Source: Cryptomeria japonica
Taxonomy: Eukaryota; Streptophyta; Pinopsida; Cupressales; Cupressaceae
Assembly (NCBI RefSeq): GCF_030272615.1
Contig: NC_081405.1
Coordinates: 315,646,041-315,710,040, forward strand
Length of the DNA stretch: 64,000 bases
Direction of reading: 5' to 3'
Each line of letters starts with the position of its first letter. Positions within the stretch are counted from its first letter, which is position 1. Under the pieces are notes generated by a model. That model saw only the letters and a program-made list of their open reading frames with translations, had not been told where the DNA came from and searched no databases. Shown here one piece after another: positions 35,073-45,566 of the stretch. The position numbers were made by a program, and so were the translations under genes.

Positions 35073-35670
35073 TCTGTTAATGTTAATTTTTAAGGAAAAT
35101 GTAGATAAATAGGGGAATGTGCCCACAAATTGAGCAGGATCCAGTGGTTGTGAGTGCATCAGGACATTCAAAGACCATATATTTTATTATTTTAGCATTA
35201 TTTGTCATGACTTAAAAAGGTTTTTGTGTTGACCATTACTACTCTAAGAAAGTGAAACGAACAGATTAGAATCAGTCACATCTAAAAATTAACAAGTCAT
35301 GTCACATGGGCGCACAAAAAAGAACTTAATCTAATGCGTTACTATTGGACTTCCTTTTATTCTTTTGGTATTTTATGACCCCTCAACAAACACTCATTGA
35401 TATGGCATTGTATTTGATGACATGGACCTGCACCTTAGGTTTATACAGTGAACTTATGAAATAAACTGTTATAATGATATATGAGTAATTCAAAATTACT
35501 TTTCAGTTTGAAAGTTGCAAATTTAAGGTGCACAACTACTAGTTACTCTTCCCTAACTAATAATATGTAGGTGTAAGTAAATATAGTACATTACCATCTG
35601 CTTTTTTATAAACTTTGTAGCATTTGCTGACTCCAGTGATTTTTAGCATACAACTAAAAGTTGGAGTGAG

Positions 35671-35796
35671 GACTAGGCTGATTTTAAGAGATTTTATATA
35701 AAAGTATTGTTGTCAATCAAGCTCTAATGAGAGGACTAGGCTGATTTTATGACTTTTTATATAAAAGTATTGTTTTCAATCAAGCTCTAATGTTCC
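35671..35796. repeat. 63-bp tandem duplication
   Basis: Two copies start GACTAGGCTGATTTTA at 35671 and 35734 and share TATATAAAAGTATTGTTGTC-like and ATCAAGCTCTAATG blocks. Confidence 0.88.
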
Positions 35797-36034
35797 ATAA
35801 GCTCAGGATCCACCTTGTAGGCACAATGGAACCACAACTTATTACAGCAAGAACATAAAGCAAAGTCTGATTTTGTGTGGTTCATTGTTTATTAGAGTTT
35901 TCCTTATAATGTCACCTATGATATGGTATTGTGTTTATTGAGAATCAACTAGAAGCTACCACCTACATAGAAATCATCGTTTTTAGTTTTATATAGCTAT
36001 ATTTATACTTCTGTTGTGACCATTTCACACATCG

Positions 36035-36050
36035 CCCCATTAGAATGGGG
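36035..36050. other. Terminal hairpin of the left LTR-like end
   Basis: Arms CCCCATT and AATGGGG around 2 bases, 23 bases inside the end at 36012. The counterpart in the solo LTR is at 10216-10232. Confidence 0.75.
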
Positions 36051-36473
36051 ACCCCTCTTTTTGCTTTAGGTTTTGCTTTCTCTTTGCTTGTTTTTCTCTC
36101 TGCTTTTTAGGGTTTTGAGTGAGTGAGTGATTTCCTTGGGCTGGCTAGATTAGGGCTAAACCTTGGAAGCTCGTTTTAGGGTTTCTTTCAAGCTAAGTCT
36201 AGTCTTGTTTTGGGGAGTTGTTAGTCGTCTGCTCGAAACCTCAAGTTTGCCATAATGAAGCATGCCTTTTAGGGGAGTCAAGTTGGTTAGATCAGGGGAC
36301 AGGGAGAATAGGTCTCAGGTCAGGTCTAGATTGAAAGAGGTTTGTCTTGTCAGGGTCCTCTTTGTTCCCTGTCTAAGTCAGTTGAGTAGAGCCAGTGAAG
36401 AAAAGGAGTTGGTTTGATCAAGTTTGATGGAGGATGAAGCGAGTCAAGGTAACATCCAGTTTGAAAATGTCAA

Positions 36474-39250
36474 TTTCGCTCCTGACCCTTCCAGAGGGTC
36501 CAGGGCGAAAATCATTGTAAACCTCTTTTTCTCCTCATTTTTGACTAGGTGATGCTTTCTAGGGCATGCTTGGAGGTGAATTGATATGTTCTTGCCTGGA
36601 AAGGGATTTGATTGATTTTTGAAGAGCAAGATGATGCTTGAAAGAGGATTTTCGCTCCTGACCCTTCCAAAGGGTCCAGAGCGAATTTCATCCTAAACAC
36701 TATTTCTTGCCTTGGATAGACTTGCAATCTTGTTCCTAGCTTAGAAAATGACCTAGCTTTGCCTTATGAGGTGGTTTGAAACATGAAAATTGAGCAATTT
36801 GGCCTGGAATGGAGATTTCGCTCCTGACCCTTCCAAAGGGTCCAGAGCGAAAATCTTATTTGAGCTTATTTCTCACTAACTTTGGCTAAATTGTGATGTG
36901 CAGGGTATCTTGGGAGAAAGATTGGACATCCTTGAGATTTGGAAGCATAAAAAAATGGAGAACTTTGGACAAAATGGTGAATTTCGCTCCTGACCCTTCC
37001 AAAGGGTCCAGAGCGAAATTCCCAAAAGCTCTTGTTGTGCAGTGGAGAAGGTCAAGTTTTTGGCATGAGTGAAACAAGAACAACTTGCTTTTGCCTTTTG
37101 AAGATGTTTTAACTTGGAAAAATGAAGGATTTTGCCCAAAAGGAGAAAATTGCTCCTGACCCTTCCAGAGGGTCCAGGGCGAAAATTCCTCAATCACCTA
37201 TTTTTCTTGCAAAATCAAGTCACTTTTTGGTTTTTATGGCTTGGATGAGAGAGGAGTAGTGTTTTCTTCCTTTGAGAGGTGAATTCAACTTGAACTGATG
37301 ATGGAATAGGCCTAAAATGAAAAAATCGCTCCTGACCCTTCCAAAGGGTTTAGAGCGAAAATCTCTATAGGAGGTATTTCTTGTCTTGTTTGGTCAAATT
37401 GATGTGTCAAAGGCATGATGAAAGGAAGAACGAGCATGTTGAACTCCTTGAAGATGTTTTAGAAGTAATGAAAATGAAGGATTTTGGCCAAGAAAGGCAA
37501 TTTCGCTCCTGACCTTTCCAGAGGGTCCAGAGCGAAATTCCTTATAAACACATTTTTAGCCTCTTTCTTGGACATGAAATCCTATCCCTAGCATGATGAA
37601 ACATGAAATCCCACTTAGCAAAGAAGTTTCAAGGTGAAAAAATGAAGATTGTTGGTCAAAATTGAGAATTTCGCTCTTGGCCCTTCTAGAGGGTCCAAAG
37701 CGAATTTTCTCAAAATCACTCTTTGCTATCAAATTTTGCTAAGTCAAGTATGGGATAAGGTGAAACATAGAAAGAATTGCCCCTGGGAGTGAATTGAGGT
37801 TGCAAGAAATCATCAAAAAGTGAAGGAATTGAGCCAAATGGTGAATTTTGCTCTTGACCCTTCCAGAGGGTCCAGAGCGAAATTCCTAAAAACACCTATT
37901 TTCTTGCAAGGTCAAGACAACTTTTTAGTTTTTATGGCTTGAATGGGTGTGAGGAAGTGTGTTTTGCCTTTTGAAGATGACTGAGATTGTCAAGAGGAAG
38001 CAATTAAGCCTAGAACATGATTTTCGCTCCTGACCCTTCTAAAGGGTCCAGAGCGAAAATCCTCAAAACTATCCTTTCTTCCAAAGTTTGGGCAAAGCTA
38101 AGCTTAGACATGGGTGTGAGAAGGCATTTGAATTGCCTTGAAGTGGAATTGGATTGCCAAGAATGCAAGTTTTGATGCTTAGAGGGAAATTCGCTCCTGA
38201 CCCTTCCAAAGGGTCCAAGGCGAAATTTCCAAATCCTCCTATTTTCCTTGCAGTTCAAGATAAGACTTTGGTTTTTAGGACTCAAAGAGGAGTAAGGCAT
38301 GATGTTCTATGCCTTGGAAATGATTTGAAGTTGAAAGGATGAAGGAATTGCCCTAAAACCTAAAAATCGCTCCTGACCCTTCCAAAGGGTCCAGGCGAAA
38401 ATCCTAAAACCAACATGTTCCTTTCAAGTTTGTGCTAAGGCAAGACTAGACCAAGGTAGAAGAGGCCTTTGAGACCACCCTTGAGTGGATGTTTGTTCCA
38501 AAAAATGTTGATTCTAGGTCAGAAGAAGAAAATCGCTCCTGACCCTTCAAGAGGGTCTAGGGCGAAAATCTCAAAATCCCCTATTTTGCCTTGCAAGAAC
38601 AAACCAAGCTTGGGTGGAGTGAATGAAGGAGACCATTGCCTAACCTTGAGTGAAGGATTCAAGACAAAATGATGGAGGAGTAAGCCTAAGCAAGAAAAAT
38701 CACTCCTGACCCTTCCAAAGGGTCCAAGGCGAAAAACCCTAAAATCACCTTTTTCTTCCAGATTTGAGTGAAACTAAGCCTGGACTTCAATGAAAGAACC
38801 CATCTGGAATGCCTTGGAGAGGTTTTGGACCTTCAAAAATAAGAATTTTGAGCTCAGGAGAGAAAATCGCTCCTGACCCTTCCAGAGGGTCCAGAGCGAA
38901 ATTCCCAAAAATGCAATATTTCCTTCAATGTTTTGATGAGCTAACCCGGTGATGGAGATAAATGAACCCTGGAGATTGCCTTGGAGAAGTTTAATGATCA
39001 AACTAAGGTGAATTTTGGCCTAAAATGTAAAAATCGCTCTTGACCCTTCCAGAGGGTCCAGGGTGAAATTCACATTTTCACCTAAATTCCTCATCTGAAA
39101 TACCAAAATTTGAAATGCAAGACTTTGATTAGGTCAAAACAAACATGAACTCGCCTTCCGGGAGATTTTGGAGTGAAGGGAATGAGGTATTCAAGATCTA
39201 ATTGGAAAAATCGCTCCTGACCCTTCCAAAGGGTCCAGGGCGAAATCATC
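36474..39250 (+). repeat. Array of 17 hairpin repeats with two-valued spacing
   Basis: Each repeat has outer arms TTTCGCTC and GAGCGAAA and inner arms GACCC and GGGTC, separated by 2-base internal loops, with a 7-base loop such as TTCCAAA. Taking the G of CGCTC as anchor, copies lie at 36478, 36654, 36820, 36986, 37152, 37328, 37505, 37673, 37850, 38026, 38193, 38369, 38535, 38702, 38869, 39036 and 39213. Spacings are 176, 166, 166, 166, 176, 177, 168, 177, 176, 167, 176, 166, 167, 167, 167 and 177. The sequence between hairpins is much less conserved. The array lies upstream of the TATA box, in U3. Small frames across it (such as 36886-37197) are repeat translations. Confidence 0.95.
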
Positions 39251-39777
39251 AAAAAACCTATCATTCGACCTCGTTATTAAGTCTAAGGCAAATGGCAAGA
39301 TTGTGAAGACAGAGTCATGGAAAGTTGCAAAAATAAGTTGTGAAGTTTTTTAACTCATGAAGTGAGTAAGTCTAGATAAGGGGTTCAAACAAGTCTTGAA
39401 GTGAATCTAGACCTTCATCACTTTGAATATTTCAAAGCCTAAGGAGAAAGGAAGCGTCATTAAACCTCAATCAAACCTCAATTCTCCTCAGTTTTCACTA
39501 AAATTGCCAAAATTAAGACATTTGGGGAGGTTAAATTAAGTTCGCATAATTTGAGGCCTTTATAATTGAATTAATTACTTTTTAAAGCCTTAAAGCAAAT
39601 ATAAAATCCACCTTGGAGGCCTTGAAATTCATTTTAATTTAAAAAAAAAATTAAGGAGAGCGCTCAAAATACATTTATTTGCTTTTACAAGCAAGTCGGC
39701 CTCCTTTTAAGTGGGATTTTATCTTATTTTATTGCTAAATACTTAGGTCGGCCTCATGGTTAATTAGGGTGAGCGCC

Positions 39778-39786
39778 CTATATAAG
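39778..39786 (+). promoter_or_regulatory. TATA box of the hairpin-array element
   Basis: CTATATAAG follows AGGGTGAGCGCC. The identical nonamer occurs on the minus strand in the solo LTR (8046-8054). Transcription would begin near 39810-39820 and run toward the ORF at 40300. Confidence 0.7.
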
Positions 39787-40299
39787 AGAGGAGTGTTGTA
39801 GCATTTTCAAATCATTCATTCATTCCTTCTTATGCGAATTTGAGGAGCAGATCATAGGAGCGAATTTTTGCTAAATTGGGGGCTAGTTTCCAGAATTTGC
39901 TAAGTGGTTGGAGGCTAGTGGAAGGTGAACTTCTTTTGAAGGTTAATCAAGCCATAATTCATCCAAAGGGAGATCAAAATTCAATCCTTATCGAGCAAGA
40001 TCTAATCTTCTTTCTTCCATTTTTGAAAGTTCATAGTTAAGCTTTCAAAGAAGGAGGTATGAAGAATCGAATTTTTGAAGTTTCTATTCAAGAGTTATTG
40101 TGATTTCATAGCAATCTTTTAAAGTCTAAGTCTTGAAAATCTAATTTTCATTCATAATTAATTTGAGAATTTATAATCCTGGATTTATCATGTCATTTTC
40201 AAATTAATGTTTTGAATTATTCCCTTGAAAGGTCTTAGATCATATGCTTTAAGATATGATGCTTAAAAACTAATTTTAAATTTTTTATGTAGGCATCAA

Positions 40300-41600
40300 A
40301 TGACGACCCCCAAAGCTGGAGGATCTACTAGTCGACAGGCTCTCATCAAGGAAGATCAGAGGAGCGACGAATTGGAGACCAGGATCGTGTCCAAGTGGAA
40401 TAATATCGGAGACACCAAATTAGGAAATTTCAATGTGAAGAAGTTTGGAGAGGTCCCCTACATTGGCAAGCCATCACCTGTTGCAAGGAGGATAATTGAG
40501 AGTGGCATCATCAAGGCTGCAGGTTTCCCTCCTGTAGTCAAATGTCATGAGTTGATGATCGAGTGTGCTCGCCACTATGACTCACAATCAAGGACGATCG
40601 TAACCAAGGACGGGAACATCTTAGCCTACCTTTCAGAGGAAGCTATAGGCGAAGCTCTTCATCTTCCGGACCATAAAGACATGATCTACAAGAGCTTGGA
40701 AGGAGCAAGGTCGATCTATGAAGATGATCCTGAGTCTTGTTTGAACTTCATCAATAAGAATTGGTTGTTCAAAAGTCGGCCTCGCTTGAACAAGATTCCC
40801 AATACACCACATAGGATTGACTTCCAGGAGGAATACATGGACTTGATAACTTTGCTCAATCGAGTTACGGGTGCTTCTCAAGCCTTCTTCTTCGACAAGT
40901 GGATGTTCTTCTTTATACAAGTGATTGTCCAAGGAAAATGAATGCTTCATTGGGCCAGAATCATTAGCAATTGTCTGGACGTGCAGTTGAGAAGTCTAAG
41001 ACCCACCAAATCATTCCACATGAGCTCATATATTATATATGCCTTGGTCAGGTGTTTCGAGTATGCAGGGTTACCTCACAGAGGAGTGATTGGAAGAGGA
41101 CCTGGAGAAATAAGAGTTTGTGATTCTTATGTTCAACTGCATCATCCGCCTACAAGTGACTACAAGTTAGTCAATGACACCTTCACGATGAACATTACTA
41201 GGGTATTGCAAGGTGGGATTCACAATCGACTGTCTCTGGATGCATAAGAGCTTGTGAAGAAGCATGGTGCATGGTTCATTCAGTTTCAAAAATTCACATA
41301 CATCAGAGTTCATGGGTGTCCTTCACCTCCCTACATGTTGCCAAGATATCCAACAGACAGGATAGTACTACTTGAGGTGACCAGACAGTTGGCAGCTTAG
41401 GCGAAGGCATCCAGACAAGCATGGAAATGGAATTCCCGTGCCCATCATACTAGGGAATTCCTGTGCTCCTAGAGATTCTTTCTAAAGGGTTCCTGACTAC
41501 ATGAGATTCCAGAGTCGCATCCTCGAGTGCTTCCAGAGTTTCTTTCTAGTGGGACATTATTGAGCAATGGATATACAATGACATCATCCCAACCGGAGGT
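40300..41600 (+). pseudogene. Unknown retroelement ORF, N-terminal part
   Basis: The frame starts MTTPKAGGSTSRQALIKEDQ at 40300. It runs through a TGA at 40939-40941 and a TAA at 41245-41247 without a frame change, then becomes patchy (TAG at 41398-41400). It has no zinc knuckle, protease, RT or integrase motif. The segment CARHYDSQSRTIVTKDGN resembles CASHFYKETRTIRDDDGN in the element at 56393. It looks like an unfamiliar plant transposon-associated protein with a globular, mixed alpha/beta composition. Position after a TATA-bearing LTR leader suggests a Gag-like role, which is inference. The rest of the ORF resumes at 43963, past a copia insertion. Where the ORF ends and the copia element begins (41600-41838) is uncertain. 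Confidence 0.6.
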
Positions 41601-41983
41601 CATCTTTGCAGTTCTTCAGCTTGAAGCACATTTTTGCAGATTCATATCTTCCTGTCTTCAGATGGTCAGTTTCTGTATTCAGAGACCGTGTACCTGTCTG
41701 TTCATCCATTTGAGCAATACAGAATATGTACAACTGCATTTTTAAAGTATCCCAGAGGTACTCATGCAGTGGTTTCTATGATTTTGATACAATCCTGTTG
41801 TAGTGTGGATTCATTTGCAGTTCTTCATCGATAATTGTAGCTTTCTTCTTTAGTTCGAATAATGGTCAGGAGTTTCTCTCCTTTGGGTTTTCTCCATTCT
41901 TATTTGTAATTGGGTTCCTAATGAGGCTTTGTTGCCAGGATCCACATCTCTCCTATCTCTCCTTAGTTAGACTTAAGGGGGGG

Positions 41984-42346
41984 TGTTAGCGGTGTATATC
42001 ATGCAGTGATAGAATTGCGGTGGTAACTCCAGTCCATCATCTCCATGATTTATGGGCATCACCATTAATTGCATGATATCGCATAATCCTAACTAAGAGA
42101 AATGTGTAAACAACAAGTTAAACTCAACTTGCCTCTTCCGTGAATTCCATTGATTTCTGCATGATCAAGGTTCATGCATTGGTTCATGATTTGTATAAGA
42201 TCATGCGTTGGCATAATGTAATCAGAGACAATGGATTAATATAATTCCTTTCTCAGCTGCTTTGTTTATCTTTTGGATTGGATTTGCAAGTTTCGTTTTC
42301 TCTTTCCTAGCTAGATCTGTATTTTTGCTTTGCAGAAAATTCTACA
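41984..42346 (+). repeat. Copia LTR 1 (363 bp), flanked by polypurine tract and primer site
   Basis: It starts TGTTAGCGGTG directly after AAGGGGGGG and ends TTCTACA directly before TGGTATCAGAGC. An LTR with element interior on both sides arises from tandem elements sharing one LTR, or from circular or recombined cDNA. Confidence 0.85.
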
Positions 42347-42358
42347 TGGTATCAGAGC
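42347..42358 (+). promoter_or_regulatory. Primer-binding site for initiator tRNA-Met
   Basis: TGGTATCAGAGC on the plus strand, directly after LTR 1. Confidence 0.92.
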
Positions 42359-42368
42359 ACTCTGATTG

Positions 42369-42487
42369 TCACACCAAAGAATAGTGGGACTATCAGGAGG
42401 AAAACCAAACTCAGTCATCAACTGTCGAAGCCATAAGATCTCCTGACTAGCGAGCACAACAGAGCGGTACTCAGCCTCTGTAGATGA
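42369..42487 (-). pseudogene. Inverted copia RNase H fragment
   Basis: The minus strand encodes STEAEYRSVVLASQEILWLR followed by QLMTEFGFPPDSPTILWCDN, the same RNase H segment that lies in sense at about 43008-43130. The two copies are nearly identical at DNA level and form an inverted repeat with about 520 bp between them. The inverted copy joins the sense RT sequence at a shared GATGAC. Confidence 0.92.
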
Positions 42488-43362
42488 CAGATCTCGGTCT
42501 GTTGCACTATTTCCTTGGTCTTCAGGTGATTCAGTCTTCTGATGGGATCTCTCTCTACCAGCAGAAGTATGCTCTTGACATTCTTCAGCGCTTCGACATG
42601 CTTGATTGCAAGCCTGCTCCCACACCATTTCAGTCAGGGGTTGTTTTGACCACAACTTGTCCCACTCCTTCAGTCGATTCTACACTTTACAGGCAGTTGG
42701 TTGGCAGTTTGTTGTACCTGACTCACACCCGTCCTGATATTTCCTTTGCGGTTGGTCTTGTCTCTCGATTCTCCCATGATCCTCATGAGAGTCATTGGTA
42801 AGCTGCCAAACGTATTTTGAGGTACATTCAGGGCACTAGTTCTCATGGCATTCATTATACATCAGGGGAACCACACATTGTTGGCTACACTGACTCAGAT
42901 TGGGTTGGTGATGTCACTGATCGGAAGTCTACTTCCGACTTTGTTTTCTGTCTTGGCTCTGGTCCTATCACATGGTCTTGCAAGAAGCAGACTGCTCATG
43001 CATTATCATCTACAAAGGCTGAGTATCGCTCTGCTGTGCTCGCTAGTCAGGAGATCTTATGGCTTCGACAGTTGATGACTGAGTTTGGTTTTCCTCTTGA
43101 TAGTCCCACTGTTCTTTGGTGTGACAATCAGAGTGCTATTCATATTTCTCGCAACCCGGTAGAGCATCAGCGGACAAAGCACATTGAGCTTCACATGCAT
43201 TTCATCCGTCAGTTGATTCAGGATGGTGTTCTCATTCTGGAGTACATTCCCACTTCTGAGCAGGTTGTAGACATCTTCACGAAACCTTTTGCATCGCTGC
43301 GCTATCTTCAGTTGCGCTCTATGCTTGGGGTGAAGGAAGTTGTCCTTGGGGGGTTTTTATGA
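42484..43362 (+). pseudogene. Copia RT C-terminus and RNase H (one in-frame stop)
   Basis: One frame runs from MTDLGLLHYFLGLQV to VLGGFL. It covers the end of the reverse transcriptase (YALDILQRFDM, YRQLVGSLLYLTHTRPDI) and the RNase H domain (YTDSDWVGDVTDRKSTSDF, SSTKAEYRS, LWCDNQSAIHISRNP, HIELHMHFIR), with the usual copia tail VDIFTKP. A TAA at 42799-42801 is the only stop I found. Everything upstream of this part of RT is replaced by the inverted fragment, so it cannot be functional. Confidence 0.92.
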
Positions 43363-43557
43363 GGCCTTCCTTCTTCTTTCAGCATGTTCTTTTATCTTTT
43401 TTTGGAAATGAGTTTTTTCCCACTGGGTTTTGTCCTTTGTCTCTGTTTCATAGAGATTTCATTGTATTTGGGTACCTGATCAGGCCTTGTTGTCGGGACC
43501 CATCTTTCATCCTTTCAGTAGTTGTTCTAGGTTTTAGCTTCTCCCTAAGTCTAGCTT

Positions 43558-43566
43558 AAGGGGGGG
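43558..43566 (+). other. Polypurine tract before copia LTR 2
   Basis: AAGGGGGG directly before TGTTAGAG. The same arrangement precedes LTR 1 at 41975. Confidence 0.88.
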
Positions 43567-43871
43567 TGTTAGAGTAATTGGGTCTTTACTTGATTAATTA
43601 AACATTATTTGTTTAATTCTTTAAGTTTCCAATTATCTTTTTACACTTAAGCTAACATTAGGTGCATAATTATTTTAATTAATTATTATGTGCAAGCCTA
43701 GGGTTTTCCCTTTTTAGGGTTTCTTGACCTATTAGAGGTTACTTTTTCTTTTCATTGTATTATCTTTTCAATATACATTTTCTGGTGAATTGGAGCTCTC
43801 TTTTTTGGAGAATATTTTTCCTTTGTTTTGTTTGTTCTTCAGATTTTGCTTCATTGCTTCTCCTTGTAACA
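43567..43871 (+). repeat. Copia LTR 2 (about 305 bp)
   Basis: It starts TGTTAGAGTAATTGGG and probably ends CCTTGTAACA, giving a perfect TGTTA/TAACA terminal inverted repeat. The sequence after its first six bases is unlike LTR 1. The right boundary is inferred from the inverted repeat. Confidence 0.7.
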
Positions 43872-43962
43872 GGTTATTCGGTTTGTAGAAGATCTTTAGG
43901 CTATTGTGGGGTTGTATTTCTCAACTCCTATAGATGTACAACATCAAAAGTTGAAGGAACAA

Positions 43963-45566
43963 AATGTATCAATGACATTCACCTTGGAAGCAAGACCAGA
44001 AGAAGGAGAAGCAAGTGTGAGTTAGAATACTTCTCATTCCAAAGGCTCAAAGAGGAAAGGACCTGAGAAGAGAGAACCTTCCAAGAAGCAGAAAACAAAT
44101 CCTGATCACCCACCAAGCACATCTTCTAGGCATGAAAAGGAAGCGAGTCAAGGGGAAGATCAAAGGCAGATAGTATATGAAGTTGATGAGTCTATGGAAT
44201 CCATGGTACAAAATGGTAAACAAGAGAAAGGATAGACGCCTCAACATTCATCAAGTCAATCTCCCCAAGTTGGTGCTAATGAGCAACACGAAGAAAAGAA
44301 TGATGATGAAGCGACATCTCCTTTCCGGGAAGATAGACCACTACCTAAAGAAATACAAGTTAGGGAAACAAGATCTGCCATTCCTGATTGGCTGAAAGAG
44401 AGACTGACAAGGGTAGTTGTGGTTGAAGAAGAAGAAGATGTGTTTGACTTGGAAAGCCTTATAGGAAATTCTCATGAGGTAATGGAGAAGAAGATGGCCA
44501 CCAAGATGTCTCAGGTAATTAGAGATGAGACAGGATCCAGGAAAGTGCAGGTAGCTACACCAGTGGTGGACAAATATGAGGATGAGATTCTTGCAGAAGA
44601 GTATGACTTAGAAACATTTGAGCCTGGTCCACTTACCTCCAAGCAAGCGATGGAAGAAGCAACTGATTCATTTGAAGCACTTAAAGACAAACTTAAAGAA
44701 GAAATGGAAAATAATAAGAAGCTTGAGAGAGAGGTTAGTGCTTGGAGGAATTATTTTAGTCATCTTAATCAACCCTTGAGACGTCAGGATCCAGCAGTAT
44801 CTCCTTTACATGCACTCCCTCTTGAATCAGTAGGTGAGGCAGAAAGGGTGAAGAGCTTGGTTCAACTTATGAGTTCTTGGATTGATGAATCTCACAAGGT
44901 AGCTGTTGAATTTGCAACGAGAATGATGAAGACAGTTCATCGAGCTATCCAGGTCCTTGAGATTATCCATAATCTAATGATAACTGTAGCTGCATTCACT
45001 CACACTAGAGATGTTATCATCCCAGTCTTACAAGTGATAAGAGAAACACCAAGACAGATTTTGACGCAAGAAAAGATAATGGATGGAGGAACCCATAGCC
45101 TCCTACAGTGGTCAGCTCTGCTCCAAATGAAGGAAGTCCTTTTTGAAGACATCAACACCAGATGCAGTCGAGTTGAAGGCACCATTCATCCAATTCAAGA
45201 TAAGGTGTTTGAGGTGTTGTGTACCATTCTTAACAAGCGGATCGAGATCGAGACAGATGTGGACATCCAAGAGTTGGAGGATAGAATCAAGGTCATCTTT
45301 TGCAAGAAGGAGAACATCATCACAGATAAGCAACGAGATTAAATGTTCACTACTATGTTCCTGATTGAGAAGACCAAAGAACTTGAACCTGGATGGGAGA
45401 CGGCTCTTCTCATTGCTTTTGATCAAGTCCTTCACCTGGAAGAATGAATGAAGAATCTTCCTGAGATTCCCATTGCTGAGATTGAGGGAATTGTGTTTAG
45501 ATTCATTGAATATGCTAAGAAAGAGCATAGGAAAGGGAACAAAATTCTAGATGAAAAGTTGTTATA
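43963..45566 (+). pseudogene. Unknown retroelement ORF, C-terminal part
   Basis: One frame runs from NVSMTFTLEARPEEGEASVS to ILDEKLL, with in-frame stops near 44023, 44229, 45340 and 45447 but no frame change. It begins with a basic, Ser-rich stretch (KRKGPEKREPSKKQK) that could be a nuclear localisation signal. An acidic segment follows (VVVEEEEDVFDLESL), then a long helical, coiled-coil-like region (EALKDKLKEEMENNKKLERE). No known catalytic motif is seen. With the part at 40300 the undamaged protein would exceed roughly 900 residues. Function is unknown. Confidence 0.6.

Larger units (their letters stand above)
33802..36011. other. AT-rich region downstream of the AsnRS exon
   Basis: No gene is supported. 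It may contain the AsnRS 3' UTR. It holds a fold-back element (34851-35072) and a 63-bp tandem duplication (35671-35796), listed separately. Confidence 0.5.
41838..43871 (+). mobile_element. Rearranged Ty1/copia insertion
   Basis: Order on the plus strand: a copia 3' untranslated piece ending in a polypurine tract (41975-41983), an LTR (41984-42346), a tRNA-iMet primer site (42347-42358), an inverted RNase H fragment (42369-42487), RT-RNase H in the normal sense (42484-43362), a second 3' untranslated piece with polypurine tract (43558-43566), and a different LTR (43567-43871). Gag, protease and integrase are missing. The two 3' pieces are related (CTTAAGGGGGGGTGTTAG at both), but the LTRs differ in sequence and length. 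It interrupts the unknown ORF of the surrounding element. Confidence 0.8.

Noticed and set aside
36886-37197. Overlapping ORFs with FALDPLEGSGAKF-type repeats (also 8729-9364 and 38010-38342)
   Set aside because: They are translations of the hairpin repeats in several frames on both strands, with no family resemblance and frames that change between repeats.
36474-39250. CRISPR-like regular repeat array
   Set aside because: Repeats are degenerate hairpins spaced at about 167-177 bp inside a plant LTR. CRISPR repeats are near-identical, with spacers of about 30-40 bp and cas genes nearby.
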